Notes under the pieces: model-generated | What the model was told of the DNA's origin: nothing | The model's database searches: none | Seen by the model: the letters and a program-made list of their open reading frames with translations, nothing else | Shown here: in pieces, positions 23,301 through 34,434 of the stretch | Layout: the number at the start of each line of letters is the position of its first letter | Position numbering within the stretch: the first letter of the stretch is position 1 | Position numbers and translations under genes: made by a program | From: Pocillopora verrucosa | Lineage: Eukaryota > Cnidaria > Anthozoa > Scleractinia > Pocilloporidae | Direction of reading: 5' to 3' | Assembly: GCF_036669915.1 (NCBI RefSeq) | Contig: NC_089321.1 | Coordinates: 9,490,914 to 9,554,913 of the forward strand | DNA length: 64,000 bases

Positions 23301-26300
23301 TAAGAAATAAGAAAAAATAAGGCAGGTTCGGATAACGGATAACGAATCGTTCAAAACTCACGCCCCCTCTACTAAACGAATACCTCGAACCTTCTTTACA
23401 GCTGAAGAAATGGAAAATATGGGTGTTAATTTCATAAAAATGGTCACTTCGCAATGATATCATAATTTTATAACGTCATCAGTTCTTCCTAATGACGTCA
23501 TGACCAAAACAACTGGAAACATAAAGTCGTACCTGCACAGACAAATTTGTCACCGCAGCAGAGGCACCAACATAATCAGTAATTATCACTTTGACCTTTA
23601 CAGTGAAGTTTTCCGACAGATTACCAGGCGGTAACCAAGAGCTAATCGTGTTGTTAAAACCATGAAACAACATACTGTATAGACCGTTCTCTAGTTGATG
23701 TTGAAACTGGTAGGACAGAGGTATGCTGTCACTTTTCCAGTTACTGCATGTCAGGTTGAAGTCAGTTTTCAGAGAGATGCCGCTGGAGGGAGTGATCGTG
23801 CATGTGCCCCCTGTAGGCGCTGACGTAGTGGATATGTCGTATGCACTCATCCCTGGTAAGCCGGCGGTAGTTTGAACAAACAATGCCAGACGGTAATTTG
23901 TTCTCCCAGAGAGGGAACCTTTTTTGATGACGATATTACTTGAACCGACTGGTGTGTCTGTGATAAGCTGTAAATGTTGTGTTCGAATCCAAATGCCGTT
24001 GTTTGCAGATGAAGAGGATTGTTCATAGAGTATCCACTCATACGAAGAGATATTGGAGCACAGGGACCCCTGGCATTGTGACTGAATACTGAGTTTAACT
24101 TGTGGAACAACTTTCAGTCCACAGTTTACTAGGCATCTTAAAAATAAAAAATGGCATAACATTATGACAAATAACTGGAGAGTTAAGTCGGCGACACACC
24201 TGGCGATTTTTTCGGCCGATCGCGGCAAATTTGATCGCAATCATTGCATCGAGCACACCTGGCGATTTTTGCCGATCGGCGTTTAAATCGCCGGGTATGT
24301 CGCCGGCTTAAGCTGGATGGCTCTTGGCTCAGGTGCATGACGAAACTTGCTCGTCAAGGATAGGCAAGTTAATAGTCAATTAAGTATTTCAATTGCTTTT
24401 GATAAGGGAGAAAAATTTCTAACGTAAACAATATTCATTTTTAACCTTAACGGTTGTGTGGCGGACAACTGCGCTTAGTGGAAAGAAACACAATCACTTG
24501 AATGCGTCCAGAATGCTTGTACTTTTTTTAACAACGACTACAGCATTCTACTTATGAGGAGCTATCCGATGATTCGTAGTTACTACGTTCTCAGAACTTC
24601 CTTAAAATCGTTCCGTCAAAAAAACTTGGTAAAAATGGTGTGGGAAACCGCGCCCACTGCACTTAACCAGCGGCAATCTAAAACTGTGTATGTAAATACA
24701 ACGAATTTTGTTAACAGTTGCTTAATTCAATCTGACTGAACGACACAAAACAACTCGCTTACCGTTGGTATATTTCAGGTGGGTCTCCTTTCACCAACTG
24801 AATAATTTGATATGCACTCGAGTCGCGATAGTCTTTAGAGACAACTAGTTTAACCACGTATGTCCTGTTGAGGAGCAGTGGTGCTGTATTAAAGGTGATT
24901 TCTATACCAGAATCGTTCCCAAAATAACGAATAATCGACTCGTCTAACCCTGTCTGACTATCATTCGTAGCTGTCTGTAGGCCGGTGTAATTGCCTGTAA
25001 TCTCGCCATAAAACCAGGTAAAGTTCATTCCCGAGTAGTCACCGATGCCAACGTCCGGGTCATATGAAAGCGACGCATTCATTGTGATGTTTTCGTTATG
25101 TCCTCGGATGACCTCAATGCCTCCGTAGATGACCGCGACGAGATCGGGTTTTCTTTTGCACGACTTCCCACCTGAAAAAAGTGTGAATGAAAAAAACTTG
25201 CTTATTGATGGGTTAGACCATTCAAAAATTAAGCTCTATTCTTTTTGTTTCTTTTGTTGTATTTTTTGTTCCGGCTCAGAGCAATCGATCAACCAGACTA
25301 CACATAATTTTAAGTCCTTTTCACTCATGTTTTGAAAATAACCCGCGATTGCATTCGTTTTGCTTTTCTACGCTCTCTGATTGGTTAACTTGAACTCCTG
25401 CTCCCTCGCTTATGAATCAATCAATTGCAAAACTGAATTCAAGTGCGACTTAGTCCCTTGTGTTTCTCTGCACTTGAGATCAGCTAGAGAGCTTTTTTTA
25501 TTGGATTGTCGTTAAGCCAAAACCAAACCAATTACAACAGCCAATCAGAAATAAGGAAAACACCTTGAAGAACCGATGAGGGTTCAAAGTAAAAAAAAAC
25601 GCGCGGGCAAACGCGGGCGACTAAGACGTGATTGGTTTTAGTTTTGCATCTGATTGGTTGACGCGATTCTTCCTGGACCAATCACAAAGCAAAATGAGGC
25701 AAAACCAAAGAAATTTCAGATTACGTTCGTCACTCATTTAAAAACTGCGCTAGCGACACTCATTCGAAAAACTTCTCTATTCCGAATTGGTTTAGAAATT
25801 ATAGGAACGATAATACTACACGTGAGACGTAAGTTCCTTTGTTTTGAACCTGTGTTTTTTATTATTGCCTCTCCTCCCCCTTCAGTCCCCGCAGCTGATC
25901 AAAGGAGCCACAATCAGTGTATGCAAAGACGCCTTCGTTGTAGGCTTTTTACGCGAACTTAGCCTACCTTGCAAATATTTCGGCTTGTTGCAAAGTGGTG
26001 AGTTACAACACAAATAGTCGCAGCACACATTTCTGTTTTTCATCAGCAGATCACATGATGGGCCAGCGTCTTTGCATATATTGCTTGAAGTACAGTTCAT
26101 GGACAGAACTTGAAAACTTGAATTAAGTCGCATATAGGCCCAGACACATCGATCGTTACTCGGCTCACAAACTCTTTGTTTCAAGTTATTTTCACTGCAA
26201 TTGATCATTGATCCTTGGCATAAGGACTCATAACACCTGAGGGGCTGGACTGTGAGACAAAAGAAATAACGCGTGTCAAACTTGGCTCCTGGTTTTTGAA

Positions 26301-29300
26301 ATTAAAAGTACCATTTTGGACCTCCCTCGGATTCAGGACTGATAACACAAATTTTGAAGTGTACGGTCCGAGAATCATGCATCCGCAATCACAGGTTTTT
26401 TTTATCACCATACCCGCCTTCTTTAATCTGCATTAAAAATCCGGAAAAATCTCCCGGTACATTAATCGCAAGAGAGGCGGTGGCCTCTGGGTATAGGCCT
26501 TGAACTCGAGATTACTCAAATAAGTACCTTCACACTTATGTTCTTAGGGAGGACACTTTACTCTCACCATGCCTCTCTCGACCTAAAAACAATGTGCCAA
26601 CCAACTGTCAGGTAAACCTGACGAAATACGAGAGAAGAGGCCATGCCCTTTGATGGCGCAACATCTTATCTAAGGGAGTAGTAATTGTCTTCACATAGCA
26701 CGATTAACGAGACGATCGCATGCGGTGTTTACCCGTTCCCTAGAATCGAAACTTCCCTTTTACATGTTTGTTAGTATTTAACACGTAAATACACAATAAA
26801 TAAACTAACCCTACCTTGACTTATACTACTTCCAAGTATCGATTGCGAAGCAATCGTACGAGATGGTGTAATGTTGAAAGTTAGACTTGCCGACGTAGCA
26901 TTCTGTTTTACTGTTGCCGATGCATCCGATGGTGCCGTCTGGAAGGCGGTCAGCGGAAGAGTTTGATTTACAGTGGGCGTAAAGTACTGAAAAGTTTGAT
27001 TGACAGCGGGTGTGGCGTACGTAAAGCTTTGATTGACAGTTGACGTGTTATGAATCGTCGCTTGATAGGACAATCTTGTAATCGTTGGATTGAGTTCCGT
27101 GTTTTTCGTTGGATTGGGTACCTTGACTATCGTTGGATTGATAATCGTGTTTGGAAATGGATTGTTGGAGGGTGTCATAGATGATGTTGGTAATAATTCA
27201 ACTGGTGTTAAAATAGCAGTCGATAAACCTGTAAAATTTGAAAAAGTCCTCTTGAGTAGTGTTTCGAGTTTGTTTAACTAAAGAAAACTCATAAGTAAAT
27301 AACCGTAGCTCAGCTGTATTTGTCTTTTGTTTGAATCATACATACACTAAGGAGTGATACCCCGCAAAACATATACATTGAGACAAACCAAGCAAGACAA
27401 ATTAACAAAACTGGATGTCTGCTTACTTGAGCTTGATGGTTTCTGGTAATCTTTTATTTGAGATACATCATACAAAGAAAGAGCATTCTTGAAAACCCAA
27501 ACTTGGGACAGCCTTCCCTTGAACAGGTACCCAAGCCACAAAGGGGACTCTGTTGCTAATTCCGGAATCCATTTTGCTGTTGCGTTTGCCACTTCTATTC
27601 CATCCACGTAAAGTTTTGCCACATGACTCTCATTGTCATATGCCCCAGCGATGTGACTCCATTCATTCAGCAACAGGTTGTTTTTACTTTTTACGGAGTA
27701 CTTCGTGATCCGATCAAGAGAATTGACGTGGAAGACTGGGCGAGAGTTTTCAAGTGCTATACTCACTCCGTCATTGGAGTTCTTCCAGTAGGAAATAATT
27801 TCTCCATCTCTGCCTTGTGGAAAAACCCAGACGAGAAGTGTAATAGAGAATCTGAAAAGCAAGATAAGGAGGGCACAATACAGGAAGGATTTCAATTGCT
27901 TCGAAGGGGCATAAGTTTTATCGTTCTCATCTAATTTTAAGAGTTCTCCATGCGACAGACATTGTCGTCACTGGTGCCAGTTGAAACGTTTGCGTATTAA
28001 CACGGTAAACTTATTTGACGACTGAGTCATCATGTTAGCTTATTTACTCGATGTGGTATAAAAGTAATATCGTCTTTCGCTTCAGCAAAGAGTCTCTTTA
28101 TCAAACACCAGGAGAGCATTACGTTTGGAGACTGAATCTTAGGGAAATCCTGCCCTCTATCTCTTAAATTATTGTTAGACTCAAAATATCTGGTCATGCG
28201 CCTCGAAATTATGTTACAAGTACCTTCCTGATTGAAGGGCGCGCGATGAGCCAGTGGAAAAGGTGTACTCCGGATCAAAATATCCAACTCCCACCCCTGG
28301 CCAGATAATTGTGTTGTGCTCTTAGGCAGCCATTTTACCCTTACGTCTGTCCATTCACGATTATAGGAGGGCACCGGATAGCTGTCAGGGAGATCAGGAG
28401 AGGGTCACTTGCGATGGACTAGCATCCCTTCCAGCGGAGGGGAGGGGAGGGGGAGGGGAGGAGAGGGAGGTGGAAAAAACCCTCGTCGCTTCATGCTACA
28501 GAAACTGACATAAGCTCGGCTGGGTTTGACAAATGGCCTCTCAGCCTTACATTACCTTTCCGAATAGATATTATATGATAAAAACACCTAATTTACCTCG
28601 TATTTAAATTATATGACTCATTAAGATAGATATAACTTGGCGGTGAGCGCGCTCCCGTGAACTGGTACGACCCACCAACTTCGCCATAACGCCCCAGTGC
28701 AGGCTGAGCATTGGAGATGATCCCTGCTGGATTCTTAGACGGACTGTAGTCATTTGCTTTACTTGAGAAATTCAGGGGGTAGTATCCAACAAGATGTGAA
28801 AGTCCTAGAATGACAGACATGAATGTAATAATCTAATATAGATCCACTGGCGTTCTAAAACAAATGCTACATCCTCACTGGCTATAGTACTCGCTATCTA
28901 TTCCGTGAGAAATAGCGAGTAGAGTAAGTAACCTAACAGGGTGCACTTGTACCCGAGAAAAAATTTAAACGAGACCTTATTTTGTTGCTAAGTTTCAGAC
29001 GAGTAATATATCCACCATACAATTTTAACTCTATTTTATTCAAGATTCTACCCTAGTGGCCACTCCGTTTATGGTGTAGAGATTAAAGTGTGATTAAAAC
29101 TAAAACAGAAAGTTTTAAACACAAAATTTCGAAATATAGCTAATAAAAGAAAAGAGTGAACTTAACGAATGACACAAATTAGTTGCTGTATCATGTTTAT
29201 CGGCTCCATTTTTATGCAATTTCAAACTGCGATTTGCGAAAAAAAACTACCGCTAATAACAAGCGAAACTAAAATGACCGAAAAACTAACTCTATCAACG

Positions 29301-29808
29301 GAAAATGACTAAACCTAACGTTGAATACTAATACGAATAAATTACAGAACATTTTTTTGTCCTGACAAATTCCACACGGGCCATACAAAATGAACATTTA
29401 ACAGCGTACAAAGGAAAAACAAACGAAAACTAAACGATAATGATTTGGTGTTTGGATCTTAAACTTTGTACTCCAATTCTGGACTCGAACGTTAAAATCA
29501 GTCTTCGTATCGCTATGTCCAAATTTCTCTCAGGAATTTCTTTAGAGAGGTCAGTTTGAAGGAAAATTGTTTTCTGATATTCTCCGTCAGCCCTTAGTCT
29601 GGAATTTTACTATAGTTGAATCTTCAATAAATAATCTTAAAATGAAAGGAATATATATGAAAACAAACAAACAAACAATAAAAAATAAACTAACAAATTA
29701 AACCCTGTGATCATGAGCCTTCAACGTGATCCAATATTTTAAAACGTTTGTTGCCTTACCTTCACAGCTGGCCATGAATCCCAGGAGCAACAAAGTAACT
29801 CGCTGCAT
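14665..29808 (-). CDS. Polycystin-1-like receptor/channel with LamG and Ly6/uPAR-type domains, 16 exons
   Basis: Large type I surface receptor fused to an 11-TM polycystin module. Exons in transcript order: 29760-29808, 28597-28804, 27427-27851, 26815-27228, 25968-26249, 24763-25171, 23533-24136, 22851-23027, 22510-22635, 22240-22425, 21335-21583, 20274-21005, 19806-20042, 17686-18936, 17164-17332, 14665-16382. All junctions have GT/AG consensus and phases join to 2,411 codons plus stop. Rough residue layout: signal peptide 1-16, LamG-like 17-227, Ser/Thr/Pro stalk 228-365, Ly6/uPAR-type 366-459, REJ/PKD-like 459-797, GAIN/GPS 798-1306, TM1 about 1336-1357, PLAT about 1380-1497, TM2-6 about 1545-1755, polycystin extracellular domain about 1785-1990, channel TM7-11 and charged C-tail to 2411. 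PKD1-family proteins pair with PKD2 partners in cilia and sensory membranes. ATG 29808 follows directly on a CAG acceptor, so a 5' UTR exon upstream is likely. Family call is firm; subfamily is open. Confidence 0.9.
17686..18936 (-). CDS. PLAT domain and TM2-6 exon (14) of the polycystin-1-like gene
   Basis: One 1,251-base exon (417 codons, phase 0 at both ends). The PLAT/LH2 domain shows FEITVSTGVWRNSGTTARV, VFVLKVSNPLGTIQGVRIGH, SPSWFLEEIVILD and WFALERGDGRIER. After KRWWKGLTESHVW come five hydrophobic segments, including CCLSVLLTAMLANAMFY, IESALIVAPINVLVVFLF and VFFMAMFVAAIF, separated by charged cytosolic loops. The order is invariant in PKD1-family proteins. Confidence 0.9.
19806..23027 (-). 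CDS. GAIN domain, GPS and TM1 exons (8-13) of the polycystin-1-like gene
   Basis: Exons 8-12 build a GAIN-like region (helical part LLNDVIQDGDLSRAAQIANS, beta part through 20,274). The GPS spans exons 12-13: CVHWSEEREMWITDGCQ, then YLNCSCNHLTSFGG. The three Cys and the W are in register and the cleavage tripeptide is His-Leu-Thr (about residues 1303-1305), the autocatalytic form. TM1 (NVAVIVTMAVVFLIYIVVLV) follows about 30 residues later and is capped by a basic KADKKDKR. Exon coordinates: 22851-23027, 22510-22635, 22240-22425, 21335-21583, 20274-21005, 19806-20042. Confidence 0.85.
21255..21268. repeat. C14 homopolymer
   Basis: Run of C in the intron between exons 11 and 12 of the polycystin-like gene; prone to length variation. 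Confidence 0.9.
23533..25171 (-). CDS. REJ/PKD-like exons (6 and 7) of the polycystin-1-like gene
   Basis: Exon 6 (24763-25171) holds an Ig-like beta fold fragment with MNASLSYDPDVGIGDYSGMN, FTWFYGEITGNYTG and YVVKLVVSKDYR, typical of PKD/REJ repeats (N-A-S...D.D, W, V.V). Exon 7 (23533-24136) continues with CLVNCGLKVVPQVKLSIQ, SSYEWILYEQSS, GRTNYRLALFVQT, and TCSNWKSDSIPLSYQFQ. These match the receptor-for-egg-jelly region of PKD1-family proteins in order and style. Confidence 0.7.
24183..24311. mobile_element. Short foldback MITE in intron 6 of the polycystin-like gene
   Basis: Terminal inverted repeats of about 26 bases: left TTAAGTCGGCGACACACCTG and right (reverse complement) TTAAGCCGGCGACATACCCG, then GGCGATTT on both arms. 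Inside, CACACCTGGCGATTTTT is repeated directly (24,195 and 24,254). Total 129 bases with no coding capacity. A piece of the same interior (GCGGCAAATTTGATCGC) also occurs near 21,642. Confidence 0.75.
25968..26249 (-). CDS. Ly6/uPAR (three-finger) type domain exon (5) of the polycystin-1-like gene
   Basis: A single exon codes about 94 residues with 13 cysteines: RCYESLCQGSMINC near the start, CVWAYMRLNSS in the middle, and CCDYLCCNSPLCN at the end. The opening C-Y...C, and the closing CC...D/Y..C-N pattern where Asn follows the last Cys, are the hallmarks of LU domains. One exon for one compact domain with class 1 phase at both ends is what domain shuffling predicts. Confidence 0.7.
26815..27228 (-). 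CDS. Ser/Thr/Pro-rich stalk exon (4) of the polycystin-1-like gene
   Basis: Low-complexity, mucin-like segment with short internal repeats: NPT-type units (INPTIVK, LNPTITR) followed by VNQSFTYATPA, VNQTFQYFTPT and VNQTLP. Many NxS/T sites and clustered Ser/Thr suggest heavy glycosylation and an extended spacer between LamG-like and Ly6-like domains. Confidence 0.75.
27427..28804 (-). CDS. LamG/concanavalin-like domain exons (2 and 3) of the polycystin-1-like gene
   Basis: The two exons (28597-28804 and 27427-27851) give one jelly-roll domain of the LamG_3 / pentraxin-like type. Marks are LVGYYPLNFSSKANDYS at the start, GGSYQFTGARSPPSYIYL, FSITLLVWVFPQGRDGEI, NEWSHIAGAYDNESH, then AKLYVDGIEVANATA and LWLGYLFKGRLSQVWVF. 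The WSHIAG.YD and LYVDG motifs are the usual LamG_3 signatures. The domain would be the outermost ligand-binding head. Confidence 0.8.
28436..28471. repeat. G-rich tract, G-quadruplex-capable
   Basis: Consecutive GGAGG/GGGG blocks separated by single A, on the plus strand in intron 2 of the minus-strand polycystin-like gene. More than four G-tracts with one-base loops fit a quadruplex-forming pattern. Confidence 0.7.
29760..29808 (-). CDS. Signal-peptide exon of the polycystin-1-like gene
   Basis: Codes MQRVTLLLLGFMASCEG with the split Gly completed in the next exon: a short basic start, a Leu-rich core and a small-residue end, as in secretory signal peptides. Donor GTAAGG follows. Confidence 0.8.
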
Positions 29809-31610
29809 CTGCAAAACAAGGATTCGCATGAAGGAAAACACTGTTAAAGGCTGAAAATGGATATATAATTTACTCATGAATAAGAGATGATGCTACAACT
29901 ACATTATGCTATCATACTATTGTGTACAGCTTTAGTTAAAACGCAGCTCGGTCGCGCAATAAATATTTTGGATGTATTTAAACTCTAGCTTTCTCAAGGC
30001 TTTATTTGTTAAATACTGTGGGTAAAGATAGCATTGTTGGAACCTTCTCTTTTACAATTTGAGTTTTTAGAGTTTGAGCTTTAAAATCATCAAGTTAACT
30101 TACCAAGGCTAATTATGTCCTGTAGAAATTAAAACATGCAATATGTCACACTATTTAACCAGCTGGAAAATATCTGCATTAGATTTCAAAGGTTTGCAAG
30201 AGTGAACCTATTAACCTGTACTTTATGCTTTACCAATAGATATATATAAATGATTAATTCTTCGCTCGAAACTGCAAGTGCCTGCATTGTAGCTTCACAA
30301 GTTTTCCAAACTTACAAATATGAATTTTGCTTGTAGAAATGAATATAAACAAACAAATGAAATGCCACCTCAAAATTTGAACTTTAAGATAACGAATTTT
30401 AGCCATGAAAAGCCTCTACGATGATAAGAGGAAAAGTTGTTTTTTATTCTTTGTCTTTCAATTTCCTTCGTACTATTTTAAGAGTTTACACTTTTTAATA
30501 TCTCCTCGATAATGGTGAGAAGTTCGGTTAAGCAATGTTCGGGTATTTGTCAACTCAACATGAAATATTCATGCAACAACCAGCTTCACTTTGCCTTTTC
30601 GATCTCATTTGTTTAAGTAGTTGAACTCACTCTGAACTAATAGTTTGCGGGAAAAATATTACAGTAGGTCTAAATACAGTGGGAAACCTACTAATAAATA
30701 TGAAAAGAAAGTTAGATCGTGTCATTTTGCATGAAACATTCAACCGTCATGGCCTCCGCATTAATTTGCCTCTCAATAAGATCGAATGAACTACAGACCT
30801 TAACTAAGAGGGCGTATTTCCGGTCGGTTGTATGGAGAGCGGTGTTTGATACTGAATAATAAATAAACTGATGACTAAATTTTTTTTTGGAATGGTCACG
30901 TTATGTGCAAAGAGCTCTTCTTTCGCTTAAAAAGAATAAGTAATTACGAATTCAATTGATCGCATTGTATTACCGTAGCTATATTGCAGTGACTTTAGCA
31001 ACACCTCGGAAACCGTTATTTGGCATTTTGTTGCTGTGAAATACTGCCTTTTGTAAAATTTTCGATAATGAAATTGTCTCTGACAGCTGTGAAATGTCAA
31101 TACGTTGTTTCAGCAAAGATTAAACTGAAAAAAACTAAATGAGAGAGAGAGAGAAAGAAAGCTGTATGTAAGACTATCGCAATCAACACATGAATACTCG
31201 CTGACTACTATTGTAAAATTGGCAAAATATTAAAACTATAAGCTCTGTAAACCTGTCATTAATGACAGAATTTACGGCAAAACCTTTTATTCAACCTTTG
31301 TCAGTTTTCAAAGAGGCGGTTCTTTGTGATGTTAAAGAATTTTCAGTTTTTTAAAACTAGAAACAGGCTCTTCAGCTTAACGGATATTTTAGAATATGAT
31401 TAACTCTAACTTGGTAATTAAGATTTGCGCTCAAAATTGGCTTACAGTGACGCAGAGGAAAATACAGTTTGCAACAAAGGTAACATAAAACATGATTTCT
31501 CATTTTTAAGATGACTCACGTTCGTGTTCAGTCTTCAACTGCTGTTTTTATACTTACCTTACAAACCTCCACCATGCTGGTGAAATTGAATATGGGGCGA
31601 TACGTTTTCC
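29809..31610. other. Upstream region of the polycystin-like gene
   Basis: AT-rich, without coding frames or recognised repeats apart from a short (GA)n run near 31,141. Should hold the promoter and any 5' UTR exon of the minus-strand gene ending at 29,808; no clear TATA box was assigned. Confidence 0.4.
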
Positions 31611-31718
31611 TATACGTGAGATACAGAATGTGCCTTATCTACGAAAGCTGTCAAAAGAGGAATACATAATTGTCACACAATACTCATTAAACGGTCCATT
31701 CTTTTCTAAAAGCCGACC

Positions 31719-31815
31719 GCGTTTTCCCACCTGCAAATTTACGTAATATAAACACGTATCTCATTCGCGTTTTTCCACCTGCAAATTTACGTAATATAAA
31801 CACGTATCTCATTCG
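31719..31815. repeat. 48-base tandem repeat, two units
   Basis: Two near-identical units containing CCACCTGCAAATTTACGTAA and CACGTATCTCATTC. Unit B has only the tail of one unit at the matching place (about 41,053). Confidence 0.9.
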
Positions 31816-32883
31816 CTTCTCTAAAAAACTTGAAACTGAGTCGATGAAAGAAACAAAAAATTTTTTGAGGACTTGCGTCGGGGATCTTATTATTTTTGAT
31901 ATGTTCAGAACAGGACCTGGAATAGCTTTTAGATTATAGCTCGTAAGCTGTAAGGGGCGTTAAAACGTGATTAAAACTTCTTAGCATATTTGCAATTTAA
32001 CTTACAACACCTGACACCACTGTAACGAAATAATTGAAAATGAAGACCATATTCAGCCTCATAAGAGCCTTATTGGAAGGTAATCCGGTTTTCATTCGAA
32101 TTACACCAGAATCATCAGGGGATTAAAGGGAATCCGTTTGTGCGATACTGTCAAAAATGAAAAAAAAATTGAAAATACAATTGTTGATCATTTCCTTTTC
32201 ATCTTTTAAATAATGTGTACATCAAGACCTAATTACAACTACCAGTAAAACATGACACTAATTTAAGCCTGACTCTGCACATTTAATAACTATTGCGCAT
32301 TTCGAATGAAAATTAATTTTTATATTTCGTCATGGGACCTCTTCATTAACGGTATATTCGTTATCACAGAGATAGAGAAAGTCAATCAGCTTGGGCAATA
32401 GGCAACATACTCAAACTGAAAGAGGTACAATTCAGTAACCGACGTTATTCCTAAACGTCTGCTAACATTTTCCGTCAGTGCATGTTGCAAATTTGAACTT
32501 TTTACCGAAGAATTGTTAGGAGTTAAAATTCATACCGATTAATGAGTTGATATGTAAATGATCTGAATACGGTATTTCTGTCAAGATCGTGCCATGAGGG
32601 AGGAGCTTTTCCAAAATTCTTCCAAAATAGTCCAACCCAATTTCATCAGTTTTCATCAATGACCCGACTGTTCCTTCATAGGTAAGGTGTACATGTAATG
32701 ATGTCGTGTGAAATGGAGGCAAAAAACGGGTGGTTTTAAATTACTTTCTGATGTTTATTTGTTTATCTTTTTGTAAATACCTCAAGAAAGCCAAAATTAA
32801 TTGAGAGATTCGTTACATTATTTCACGTTACTTAAATTCGTAACTAACCGTAAGATGACGAATTTGACTGATTCTTACATTAT

Positions 32884-33306
32884 AAGACCCTATTTATATA
32901 GTCAAGGATACTTGTTCAGACAACCCTCCTGCGCGAAACACCTGTATGGAGCGTTTACATGGAGTTACGAGTTGTAGCAGCTGCCCCTTCCATAGTCCAA
33001 AACGTAAAACCTATGCAGGAAACATATTGGACAAAATTTAAGCCGTGTCGACTCGTGCAGACGAGCTAAACTGTTCATGTGAAAAAAAGTTGTCCCGCGT
33101 GATAGGATTACCCTATCTGCTAAGGCGAGATACCTCTCTCTCCCGAGTTGTCTTGCTCCCCGAGACAGGTTTTCCATTTTCGTGTAATGTCATTTACGCG
33201 ATTGGTTGAATTCTTAAACAAATGAGTAAAAAGTTAGCTCGGCCAGGGTAACTCGGCTTGGGGGGTTGTCTCCTCAGGTACCGGAGACCGTATAAATAGG
33301 CTCTAA
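32884..33306. repeat. Inverted-repeat element, copy in unit A
   Basis: Starts GACCCTATTTATATAGTC and ends with the imperfect reverse partner; each end carries CCTATTTATA about 25 bases outside an AGACAACC block. The interior includes ATCACGCGGGACAAC on the minus strand and a 70-codon minus-strand frame (32,965-33,177) with no family features. MITE-like. Confidence 0.6.
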
Positions 33307-34081
33307 AGCTCTTTATAAAGGTTCCCCTCGTCTTGGTTCGTAATTTAAAAGTGGGTCATGCTTCATTGCGCGTTCACTGTGACACGAGGCACGCAAAAAG
33401 TTTGGAGTGGGAGAAAGATGCTTAGGGGTTAAATAATTCTCGATTGCTCTTCAAACTTCTCAAGTAATTCGTATCTAGATTAAAATACAACTGACGCATG
33501 GACCAATAGTTTCATAACATTTTTAACGTGGTTATTTACATGCTACGTTAACAGAAATTCCTCCCGTGCTTCAGTGCATCTACAAACGTCGTCAACTTGC
33601 ATAATGGGAATACAAAGCGGCACGCTTGCGCAATTGAGTTTAAGCACACGAATTTACCAGCTATGTGGGCTAAGTCATCGAGACACCTATATGAGAGGGC
33701 CTGGGAACTGATCTAAAAAACGTGCATTCTTCTAAGCCAAGAAAACTTTCGATATTTTAGTTCTCTCGGTTCTATAATGAATTTATACCACTCAGCTGCC
33801 CTTTTAGCTAAATCTGTGAACCTTCTTTATAGTCTGACGAGCTGCATAAAAAAGTGTGATTTCAGATTTTTATATGCAAATCAATAAATTTTCGCTGGAA
33901 AAGCAGCAAATGTGGAGATGTGATGTTTGAGGAAATGGCTTATGATGTTCCTACGATGTTGGCGATCAAGCGCAAATGCTTTTTGTAGTGTTATCCTTGA
34001 CAAGTAATTAAAAAAAAGTTTAGATTTGATTGATGTATGCAGTACTCACGAGCTACATTTATTAGGATAAATGTATATTTG

Positions 34082-34195
34082 GCTCTGACGAGGGGCTAAC
34101 GCTCGAAACGTCGGCTTTGAAACGTTTTAGGGTGGCCTATTTACGTTATCAACTCAGCTGATAATATCAAATTTCCTGTTATACTCTCCCCCTGA

Positions 34196-34229
<34 letters not shown>
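34082..34229 (+). repeat. Dispersed element copy 2 with hammerhead-like core
   Basis: Begins GCTCTGACGAGGGGCTAACG, then CTCGAAACGTCGGC, and ends GCACCACAGTTTCTTTAGAA ACTTACCCCC. The CTGACGA ... GAAA ... GTC order resembles a hammerhead ribozyme core. It lies 205 bases upstream of GPCR-1A. Confidence 0.75.
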
Positions 34230-34231
<2 letters not shown>

Positions 34232-34434
34232 CAGTCATTTGTATATTTAGCAAGTCGAGAAGCCAATGAAATCAAAGAATTTGGCTGAAAAAGTGATTTG
34301 TAGTGGTTATGCAAATAACTGCGTTAAAAGACTGTAAAGAGAAAATCAGATATCACACCATGTGATTTTGAATTATTATCATTGTATTGCTGTTACGTTC
34401 GTCTCTTCTAAAAAGCACGCATCAAAACTGTACA

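Noticed and set aside
25360-25790. Apparent repeat with several ATTGGTT/CCAATCA pairs in intron 5 of the polycystin-like gene
   Set aside because: It looks like a dispersed element, but I could not define ends or a second copy in the window.
34387-34434. N-terminal extension of GPCR-1A, and similar extensions of GPCR-2A, 2B, 4, 5 and 7
   Set aside because: They begin at TTG or GTG. The first ATG gives a normal short extracellular N-terminus and is shared between duplicates.
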